Below, piece by piece: positions 17,897 through 24,476 of a stretch of 44,575 bases of DNA. The stretch is taken from NCBI GenBank assembly GCA_014764515.1, contig JACXWD010000023.1:1-44575 (forward strand). The letters run 5' to 3'. The position numbers and the translations under genes were made by a program. The notes beneath the pieces are model-generated. The model was given only the letters and a program-made list of their open reading frames with translations. It made no database searches and was not told the DNA's origin. Positions within the stretch are counted from its first letter, which is position 1; each line of letters begins with the position of its first letter. The stretch is from Candidatus Polarisedimenticola svalbardensis (GTDB taxonomy: Bacteria; Acidobacteriota; Polarisedimenticolia; Polarisedimenticolales; Polarisedimenticolaceae).

Positions 17897-18688
17897 TCAA
17901 TCTCCGGGATTCCGGCCCTGCCTGCCGGTGGAGCGCCGCCGGCGCATCTCCTGCAGCATCCGGTCGGACTGTTCCCGGATCTCGTCCGGAACGTCCAGTA
18001 CTGCAGTTTCCACCACGATCTCAAGGCCGGCTCGCATGACCCGGATCTCCAGTTCGTTGCCGACGCCACCGCTGCCCAGCAATTCCCGCAGATGTCCGGA
18101 TGAGCGCACCGGCTGACCGTCCACCTCGAACACCAGGTCGCCCAGTTCCAGGCCGGACACCTGTCCCGGCGAGCCGTCATCGACCTCCGAGATCATGACG
18201 CCGTTGCCCTCAGGCGCTCCGAAATGGGTTCGCAACGTTTCCGGCAGGTCGATAGCCTGGATGCCTACATACCCTTCCCGGTATTTCAGGCCGGCGGTCT
18301 GTTCCGGCCGCCTGTCCAGGCGTGCGCGGATTTCCCTGCTTTTCCCTCGCCGCTCGATTTTCATGGCGATCCAGGCCCCGGAATCCAGTCCACTGATGGC
18401 CTGGATCAGTTCGCTCGTGGAGTTCACCAGGGTGCCGTCTACTTCCTTGATGATGTCTCCTGCGCGGAAGCCTGCCTTCATGGCCGGCCCGTCCTCAAGC
18501 ACCCGACGCACCCGCACCCCGGGGTTTTCATCGCTGCTCTCCGCCTGCTGCACATCGCCCAGAAGCACGCCCAGCCAGCCGGTGTCGGATGCAGGGTTGC
18601 GGCTGTCCTGGGCCGTTGCAGCGGCGCAAGCGGCCAGCAGGACTGCGAACAGGACAAGGGCGGTTCGCCGGTTCCATCTTTTCTTCAT
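17897..18688 (-). CDS. Exported protein with two PDZ domains, probable lipoprotein (263 aa)
   Basis: The N-terminus has a basic stretch, a hydrophobic core (ALVLFAVLLAAC) and a lipobox-like LAAC with Cys21, so it is probably a lipoprotein; a type I site after ATA is the alternative. PDZ1 (GWLGVLLGDV ... AGFRAGDIIKEVDGTLVNS) and PDZ2 (GYVGIQAIDL ... SGLELGDLVFEVDGQPVRS) follow with no protease domain, unlike DegP/HtrA. It may present substrates to a periplasmic protease or act as an adaptor. The C-terminus is strongly basic. GGAGGATCAGAT precedes the ATG. It is 43 bp upstream of metG on the same strand. Confidence 0.85.
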   Translation of the reverse strand: MKKRWNRRTALVLFAVLLAACAAATAQDSRNPASDTGWLGVLLGDVQQAESSDENPGVRVRRVLEDGPAMKAGFRAGDIIKEVDGTLVNSTSELIQAISGLDSGAWIAMKIERRGKSREIRARLDRRPEQTAGLKYREGYVGIQAIDLPETLRTHFGAPEGNGVMISEVDDGSPGQVSGLELGDLVFEVDGQPVRSSGHLRELLGSGGVGNELEIRVMRAGLEIVVETAVLDVPDEIREQSDRMLQEMRRRRSTGRQGRNPGD

Positions 18689-18744
18689 ATCTGATCCTCC
18701 GGGGCCGGAAGGCTGTTCGAGAAAGAGTACACCGAAAAACGGCG

Positions 18745-20061
18745 TCAGGCCTGTCCGTAGCGGGCCACCGGGTCGGCCAGATGCTTGAAATCCGGCGTCA
18801 GTGCACCGCGGTGCACCACAACCGCCCTGCGGAGTTCCGGGGGCAGGCCCAGGTCACGGAGCGGCAGCTTCCAGTCGCAGGCCGCCAGGAGCGGCACGTA
18901 ACGAACCAGGGAATCGCCGAAATGCTGGGAAGACTCTACCGGGAGCTCACAGGGCAGGTTGTCAACCGCCAGAACCACCGGCCCCCGGCCGGTGAATCCG
19001 GGAGTGGCGGCGCCGCTGTCCGGATCGACGGTATAGACAGGATCTCCCGGCGAGGCCGGCATCACCGTCGCTTCGATACCGCCGCCGATGTCGCAGGTGA
19101 TATCCCCTATCACCCGGAGCCGCGGGTCGTCCGCCCCGGACCAGAGCTGCTTGAGATCCTGAAGGGTCAGGGTTTTGGGCTGGGCAGGATCCCAGTACGC
19201 TCCATGAACCAGAACGGTGAAATGGGGAAGGAGCGGCTCCAGGGCGTTGGCGTAGCGCTCCGGGAACTCCCTGAATTCGTTCGGGTTGAACAACTTCCCG
19301 TGCCGGTGGGTGAACCGGTCGGGGCGGGGGAAGGCAACCTTGTAGAGGATGTTCCGGGGCCGGTACGGGTCATCGGCCAGAGCCGGGAGGTCGGCAGGCT
19401 TGACCCGGGCGAAGGGGAGCCTGCTGAAAATTTCCCGCGCCCCATCGGTGACGTTTCCGGATCCGGTAAACGCGAACACCACCGGGTCCAGTTCGTCCGG
19501 GAGGCCGGTGTGGCGGATCTTCTCGCCCACGTCGCGGATATGCCGGGCCGCCTCATCCAGGGTGTGGTAATGCAGGGAGTGGCGGATTTCACGGAAAGGG
19601 GTGTGGATGCCTTCATGCTCCAGACGCTGTCCCAGCGCCCAGAGCGTATCGATCATCCCGGCGTAACCGGCATGGCGGCCAAAGAAGATCAGGCGCCGCC
19701 CGTTCTCATCGGTGATGCGCTCGTAATCCAGCAAGGTGCAGCCCAGATCCATGAGCCGTTGCAGTAGCGGCATGTTGGCCGCCTGCCCTTTGATAACGTG
19801 GGAAAAGAAGATGTAGGTCACATCCGGCCGCAGGTGTTCGACCGGGATCTCCTTGACGCCGAAAACGATACGGCAGCCGGCCAGGCTCTCTTCAATCCGG
19901 GCCCCGGCGGCCAGAAAATCCTTCTCCGGGAATATCCTTTTTTTCGAAGGTTGGACCACGACATCCAGGTTGTGGCGGTCGATCAGTTCATGGACATGGT
20001 CCGGCGCCAGCGGCGTCCGACGTTCCCACTCATTTTTGTATTCGGCGCGGATTCCGATCAT
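18745..20061 (-). CDS. Lysine-ketoglutarate reductase / alanine dehydrogenase N-domain-like protein (438 aa)
   Basis: The N-terminus MIGIRAEYKNEWERRTPLAP is the signature of the alanine dehydrogenase / transhydrogenase / LKR superfamily. The rest (FSHVIKGQAANMPLLQRLMD, DYERITDENGRRLIFFG, FAFTGSGNVTDGAREIFSRL) follows the lysine-ketoglutarate reductase half of AASS, which condenses lysine with 2-oxoglutarate to saccharopine. The saccharopine dehydrogenase half is absent. Stand-alone LKR-like proteins may have other substrates, so the lysine role is tentative. It is followed on the same strand, after 56 bp, by the PDZ gene. Confidence 0.78.
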   Translation of the reverse strand: MIGIRAEYKNEWERRTPLAPDHVHELIDRHNLDVVVQPSKKRIFPEKDFLAAGARIEESLAGCRIVFGVKEIPVEHLRPDVTYIFFSHVIKGQAANMPLLQRLMDLGCTLLDYERITDENGRRLIFFGRHAGYAGMIDTLWALGQRLEHEGIHTPFREIRHSLHYHTLDEAARHIRDVGEKIRHTGLPDELDPVVFAFTGSGNVTDGAREIFSRLPFARVKPADLPALADDPYRPRNILYKVAFPRPDRFTHRHGKLFNPNEFREFPERYANALEPLLPHFTVLVHGAYWDPAQPKTLTLQDLKQLWSGADDPRLRVIGDITCDIGGGIEATVMPASPGDPVYTVDPDSGAATPGFTGRGPVVLAVDNLPCELPVESSQHFGDSLVRYVPLLAACDWKLPLRDLGLPPELRRAVVVHRGALTPDFKHLADPVARYGQA

Positions 20062-20289
20062 GGCTCACAGGATATACGCCACCCGCCGATTTTGCGGCGC
20101 AGGCCGCCACTATTCTCGCGGATACGCGCCTTTTACAAGCGGCCAGCTATCAATCGGCGGCCGCAGATTATCGCCTAAACATGTGAAAACAAATCAGATG
20201 TCCGTAGCGGTCCTTTTTGTGGGGAAGGCTGGCATCCCCCGTGCAATACATCGGGTTGCAAATAACCGAACTCTGACACCGGAGCGATC
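20062..20289. other. Intergenic stretch upstream of the LKR-like gene
   Basis: About 228 bp without a supported gene, AT-richer than its surroundings. It should hold the promoter of the LKR-like gene (minus) and of the orphan sensor remnant (plus). GGAG lies just before the ATG of the latter at 20290. No convincing promoter hexamers or known RNA motif were recognised. Confidence 0.4.
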
Positions 20290-20925
20290 ATGAGATGAAA
20301 TAATAATATCTGGAGCCCGGCCTGGATCCTGCTTCTGGCAGCATCCGTTCTGGTCTGTTGTGCAGTTGGAATCGACACGACCCTGGGGATGCGCCCGGTG
20401 CGGATACGCTCCCTGAAGATCCAGGTGGCCGCTCTCGACCTGTTCATCCTCTCCGCCCTGATCATGCTGGACCCGCTGGCGGCGCCTCTGGTCGCCCTGG
20501 TCGGCGTAATCGGAGCGGTGTTCGGGCCCGGGAGACGGCCGTTCTCCATCCGGGCCGCGTTCAACCTGGGAGTGGTACCGCTGTCCGCTTCCCTTGCAGC
20601 TCTGACTTATGTCCGGCTGATCGGTGACCCGATCAGTCAGACTGCCGGTTACGCGATACCCCTGGTAGCCGCCACCGCCGTGTACTTTCTGGTCAACACG
20701 GTCCTGGCAGCCCTTGCCGTATCGATGGAAACGAAAAAGAATCTGTTCTCTATCTGGCTCGGGTTCGGTCCCTGGAACGGCGTATCGACCCTGGCGAGCA
20801 TGGTCATGGCCATCGGCATGGTCGTCCTGGTGGACGCCTTCGGTCCGTTCGTCCTGCTCATCGGGCTGATCATCTCCATCCCGATCCTGGCCCAGGGGAG
20901 ATTGCGGGAAGCCCGGGAGCAATAA
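20290..20925 (+). pseudogene. Orphan membrane sensor-domain gene with UGA at codon 3
   Basis: The frame reads ATG AGA TGA, then runs open for about 209 codons to TAA at 20925; GGAG lies just upstream of the ATG. The only later canonical start is ATG at 20389, which gives 178 residues, lacks a good ribosome-binding site and loses the first TM helix (PAWILLLAASVLVCCAV). The product is a multi-TM protein clearly related to the N-terminus of the hybrid kinase at 27502: PVRIRSLKIQVAALDLFIL against [19 protein letters not shown], and AATAVYFLVNTVLAALAV against [17 protein letters not shown]. It stops where the kinase continues into its coiled coil. I read it as a decayed kinase fragment; expression from 20389 is possible. 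Confidence 0.6.
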
Positions 20926-20928
20926 ACT

Positions 20929-21282
20929 CAGGCCGCCCCCTTCCGTGCCGATCCACAACAGTCCGTTCCTGTCCACATGGAGGGCCCAGACGAAATTGTT
21001 GGAAATCGAACCAGGGTCCCGGTCGTCGTGATGGAAGGTCTTGAATTCATAGCCGTCGTACCGGTTCAGGCCGTCCTGGGTCCCGAACCACAAAAATCCC
21101 TGGTTGTCCTGAACGATGCAGTTCACCGAGGACTGGGACAAGCCGTCTTCCAGGGTCAGCCTGTTGAACCGGGCGTTTTCCATAAACGGCGTCTTGGCCG
21201 TCGCCGGCGCCACAACCAGCATCATGAGCAGGCAAAGAAGGGAGGTGCGGTTCGCCGCGCTTTTCAGGAAACGGTTATTCAT
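20929..21282 (-). pseudogene. Truncated two-component propeller (Reg_prop) sensor gene
   Basis: The ATG at 21282 has GGAGGCGACAGAC upstream and overlaps the stop of the sigma-54 activator by 8 bp. A signal peptide (LLCLLMMLVVAPATA) is followed by FNRLTLEDGLSQSSVNCIVQ, WFGTQDGLNRYDGYEFKTF and WALHVDRNGLLWIGTEGGGL, i.e. two beta-propeller blades of the kind that form the periplasmic domain of very large Reg_prop/Y_Y_Y sensor kinases. Homology ends near 20929, where the frame runs into the antisense strand of the neighbouring membrane-domain gene. The frame stays open to 20194 but encodes non-homologous, low-complexity sequence. The remaining propeller, TM segment and kinase are missing. Confidence 0.72.
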
Positions 21283-24178
21283 GTCTGTCGCCTCCGGCCG
21301 GGACCAGGCCGTTCGACCATTTTTTGAAGGTTGTTTCGGTGACGCCCATGAAGGCGGCTCCGGTGCGGTTGTCGCCGGGGATCTTGCCGGACAGTTCATC
21401 CAGGATGCAGAGCCTGGCCAGATCCAGAACGTCCTCCTGGCCCGGGTTGCCCGTCTCCAGCAGCGATATGATCCTGTCCCGGACCTCTTCCCAGGCCGGC
21501 GGCCTGATGGCAAGTCCTGCGGCCATGTTCCCGCTGGCCGCTCTCAGCTTGCGCCTGAACGTGGTTTCGGGGATGCCGAGAAGGACGGCGCCCTGGGCTG
21601 TTACTTCCCGGCTTGCCCGGGCCGCTTCCAGGACCAGGTCTTCATGGACCCATTTCCCAACCGGTGGCGGATGGGGGGAGTTGCCGGCGACAATCCTGTC
21701 GATCTCACTGGACAGGGACCGGCGCAGGGCGGCCCAGGCATCATCGGGTTGCATTGTCTCCTTAGCAGGAGTTGCCGCTCGGACCTCAGTCGGCCTGTGC
21801 GGCTCATCTGCCGGGGATGCGCCGGAGAGTTCCAGTTCCCCGGCGGTGATCTTGTCCGATTCGGCCAGCACCACGGCGCGCATAATGCGATTCTGCAGTT
21901 CCCTGACGTTGCCGGGCCAGGAATGCTTCAACAGCGCCTCCCGCCCGTCCGGCGTCAGGCCGGTAACATGACGGTCGTAGCGCATGGAGAACGTCCTGAT
22001 GAAGTGGATCGCCAGGTAATCGATGTCTTCGACCCGGTCCCGCAGGGCGGGAACGACCAGGCGCATGACGTTCAGGCGATGGAACAGGTCTTCCCGAAAC
22101 CGGCCGTCCCTGGATTCCACAGCAAGGTTCCGGTTGGTGAGGGCGATGACCCTGACATCAACGGTCTTGACTTGGTTGCTGCCTACCGGCGTGAACTGTT
22201 TTTCCTGAACGAACCGCAGCAGTTTGCTCTGGACTTCCAGTGGAAGCTCGCCGATCTCGTCCAGGAGGACTGTGCCGCCGTCGGCTTCCAGGAGCCTGCC
22301 TTCGGACCTGCGGTCGGCGCCTGTGAAAGCCCCCCGTTCGTGTCCGAACAGCTCGCTGTCGATGAGCGATGTGGTGATGGCGCTGCAGTCCACAATTACC
22401 AGCGGTTTCTTGCTGCGTTTGCTCAACTGGTGGATGGTCCTGGCCAGGACCTCCTTGCCGGTGCCGCTTTCGCCGTTGATCAGCACGGTGGTGTCGGTAG
22501 CGGCCAGTCGTTTGGCGGTGCGAAGAAGTTGCTCCATCGCTTCGGAGCGGAAGATCAGGCTGGAGCGCTTGATGCTCTTCTGGAGTTCGTCCAGCTCATG
22601 CTGCAGTTGGTAGCACGCCTTCTCGTGCTGGCGCATCTCGATAGCCGTGAGACGGTTGCGGTCCAGGGCCATGGCGATCTGCTCCGCCAGAGCTTCGAAA
22701 AACAGCAGGTCCCCGGAGTTCAGGCTGAACAGGCGCACATTGCCCTCGAGATACAGGCAACCGAGTGTGCGCTCACCACTGCAAAGCGGGATCACGCACC
22801 GGAACAGGTCGATTTTCTCGTCGGTTTCCGCCACGGTCTTGCCGCGGGCCATGACCCTTTGCCGGATGGCCTTCAGGCCGGTGTCCTCGGTACTGTCCTG
22901 CCGCCATTCACCGTCATCGTCATGCTCTTCCCGGCGCAGTATTTTCCAGACCGCCCCGGCAGGTCCCTCGTCATAAACTCCTGCCGCCGTAAGGCTGAAG
23001 ACCGAGACCACTTCCTGGAGCAGGCTGTCCATCATGGTTTCAACGTCGGCGCTGGCGGCGATGAGGCGGACGGTGTCCCACAACAGCCGCATGTTGCGGT
23101 AATCCTTGGAAGGATCGGCGGTGAAAATGCCGCTGAGGCTGTCCAACCGGTTCGCTTCCTCGGTGCCGACGTCTTCGGTCCAGAGTGTGAAGCGCTGGCC
23201 CCCGGCTCTTTTCGCACAGCTCAGGGCGGCGTCGGCCCTGCGGGCCAGTTCCATGGCGCCGCCGTCGTTGTCTGTGGAGCTTGCCGGCTGGTCTACCGCC
23301 CCGCCCAGGCTGAAGGTCAGGCTGATGGAGCCGTCGCGATACGGATCCGCCGAAAGTTCACCTCGGATCTTGTCTGCGAAACAGCTGATTTTTCTTCCGG
23401 TGGTCTCCGGTATCAGGACGCCGAACATGGCGGCGCCGTAGCGGAACACGAAGTCGGTGCCTCGGACCGCTTCGCTCACCCGCCGGGCGATCTCCCGTAT
23501 GACCTGGTCGCCGATCTCCCGGTTGAAGCGGTCGTTGACCGTGTTGAAATCGTCCGGGTTGATCAGGAGCAGTCCGGGGCGGCGATCCTGTGCGGCATTC
23601 GCTGCAAAGCGGCGGTATGTGATCGGGAAGGAGGATCTGGACGGCAGCTGGCTGATCGGGTCCATCTCCGCCGTGCAGACCATCTGTGTCCGGCAGCCGA
23701 TCAGGCTGCCGATCGCCAGGTACAGCGAATGCATGGCTCCGTCCCCGGCTGATTTCAGGAGATCGGCAGGGTTCACCGCCTGCCCTCCTCGAATCCCCAG
23801 CCATGCCGGAGTTCTGGGATCGACCAGGGTTCCAGGGCAGGCGGTTCCGTTGGCGCTGCGGCGATCCTCCATGGCGGCGTCCCGGGGCTGACCGTTGACC
23901 AGGGTCACCAGTGACGGCACGAAGGTCAACTGTCCATTCTTGTCGCTGCTGGGGATCGGAGCGGTCTGGGCGTCGTCGGGGGAGAGTGAAGCGAGGAAAG
24001 CCTGCGCCTGTTCAACGTCGGCAAGCTCCGGCACCGCCGGTTCGCTGTCACTGTGAACCAGCAGGGGATAGTCCCCTTCCGCCGTCGGAAGAAGGATGAA
24101 CAGCGATACCGCTTCTGCCTCGCAACCGGTCCGGATCAGATGAAGGATCGCCTGCAGCAGTTGATGAATGGTGGCCAT
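21275..24178 (-). CDS. Sigma-54-dependent activator with degenerate GGDEF, GAF-like region and two HTH motifs (967 aa)
   Basis: Domains in order: an N-terminal helical/sensor region; a GGDEF-fold domain near 150-290 whose signature is GAAMF at 248-252, so cyclase activity is not expected; a GAF-like region near 320-500; and an AAA+ sigma-54 interaction domain with Walker A GESGTGKE from 569, GAFTGA at 616-621, and WPGNVRELQNR. The C-terminus carries two related Fis/HTH-8-like motifs (GAVLLGIPETTFRRKLRAA and GAAFMGVTETTFKKWSNGL) instead of one. The intact GAFTGA loop means it can activate sigma-54 RNA polymerase. The ATG at 24178 follows GGGGAGAGAC. It is divergent from the repeat protease, whose upstream region has a -24/-12-like promoter, so it is the likely activator. 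Confidence 0.92.
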   Translation of the reverse strand: MATIHQLLQAILHLIRTGCEAEAVSLFILLPTAEGDYPLLVHSDSEPAVPELADVEQAQAFLASLSPDDAQTAPIPSSDKNGQLTFVPSLVTLVNGQPRDAAMEDRRSANGTACPGTLVDPRTPAWLGIRGGQAVNPADLLKSAGDGAMHSLYLAIGSLIGCRTQMVCTAEMDPISQLPSRSSFPITYRRFAANAAQDRRPGLLLINPDDFNTVNDRFNREIGDQVIREIARRVSEAVRGTDFVFRYGAAMFGVLIPETTGRKISCFADKIRGELSADPYRDGSISLTFSLGGAVDQPASSTDNDGGAMELARRADAALSCAKRAGGQRFTLWTEDVGTEEANRLDSLSGIFTADPSKDYRNMRLLWDTVRLIAASADVETMMDSLLQEVVSVFSLTAAGVYDEGPAGAVWKILRREEHDDDGEWRQDSTEDTGLKAIRQRVMARGKTVAETDEKIDLFRCVIPLCSGERTLGCLYLEGNVRLFSLNSGDLLFFEALAEQIAMALDRNRLTAIEMRQHEKACYQLQHELDELQKSIKRSSLIFRSEAMEQLLRTAKRLAATDTTVLINGESGTGKEVLARTIHQLSKRSKKPLVIVDCSAITTSLIDSELFGHERGAFTGADRRSEGRLLEADGGTVLLDEIGELPLEVQSKLLRFVQEKQFTPVGSNQVKTVDVRVIALTNRNLAVESRDGRFREDLFHRLNVMRLVVPALRDRVEDIDYLAIHFIRTFSMRYDRHVTGLTPDGREALLKHSWPGNVRELQNRIMRAVVLAESDKITAGELELSGASPADEPHRPTEVRAATPAKETMQPDDAWAALRRSLSSEIDRIVAGNSPHPPPVGKWVHEDLVLEAARASREVTAQGAVLLGIPETTFRRKLRAASGNMAAGLAIRPPAWEEVRDRIISLLETGNPGQEDVLDLARLCILDELSGKIPGDNRTGAAFMGVTETTFKKWSNGLVPAGGDRHE

Positions 24179-24282
24179 GTCTCTCCCCGGTGCTGCCCTG
24201 ATTTCAGCGCGCACTTAGCTACGGGGACCGAATATAGGTTTGAGAAACCCGTCGGCAACACCGTCGGCTCTACACCGAAAAA

Positions 24283-24312
24283 GTGGCTTTAATCCGCCAC
24301 ATTTCTAGTGGC
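24283..24312. promoter_or_regulatory. Candidate upstream activator site (GTGGC/GCCAC repeats)
   Basis: GTGGC-N8-GCCAC-N7-GTGGC gives two overlapping inverted repeats about 130-160 bp upstream of the predicted protease transcription start, the usual distance for a sigma-54 activator site. Further GTGGC copies occur at 24395 and 24417. It could also be chance in GC-rich DNA. Confidence 0.3.
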
Positions 24313-24344
24313 CGCCATTATTGGCGAGCAGTCAGACCACCGGA

Positions 24345-24406
24345 TTTTCCTCCGGCCGCGTAGCTAACTCCTTGCCGTTGAACGACTAGGAACGGTGGCC
24401 GGAAAA
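24345..24406 (+). other. Structured intergenic element before the sigma-54-like promoter
   Basis: TTTT-CC-T-CCGGCC (24345-24357) can pair with GGCCGGAAAA (24397-24406), leaving a 3-nt bulge; inside, CCGTT (24375-24379) pairs with AACGG (24391-24395). It lies upstream of the predicted transcription start, so it would act as DNA (binding site or end of another transcript) rather than as a leader RNA. No known riboswitch family was matched. Confidence 0.3.
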
Positions 24407-24417
24407 CGCCGCCGCGG

Positions 24418-24433
24418 TGGCACAGGCCGTGCA
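24418..24433 (+). promoter_or_regulatory. Putative sigma-54 (-24/-12) promoter of the repeat protease
   Basis: TGGCACAGGCCGTGCA matches the consensus TGGCAC-N5-TTGCA with one mismatch and has the diagnostic GG-N10-GC spacing. Transcription would start near 24444, leaving a leader of about 33 nt with AAGGAGG before the ATG at 24477. A sigma-54 activator is encoded divergently next door, which strengthens the call. Confidence 0.65.
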
Positions 24434-24476
24434 CACAAGGGGGTTGTACAGAACGCAAAAAACCAAGGAGGCCGAC

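Noticed and set aside
20296-20298. Selenocysteine or Trp read-through at the UGA of the orphan sensor gene
   Set aside because: Codon 3 is an implausible Sec site, no SECIS-like hairpin was evident, and UGA serves as a stop in several genes of the window.
20194-20928. C-terminal continuation of the propeller sensor frame
   Set aside because: It is the antisense of the membrane-domain gene; the residues are non-homologous and of low complexity, so I did not count them as part of the sensor.
21116-23752. A very long plus-strand frame (878 codons) opposite the sigma-54 activator
   Set aside because: The minus frame has all catalytic motifs of the AAA+ domain; the plus frame is low-complexity antisense.
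24179-24417. c-di-GMP (GEMM) or other riboswitch in the divergent region
   Set aside because: Hairpins exist but the conserved GEMM core sequences are missing, and most of the region lies upstream of the predicted transcription start.
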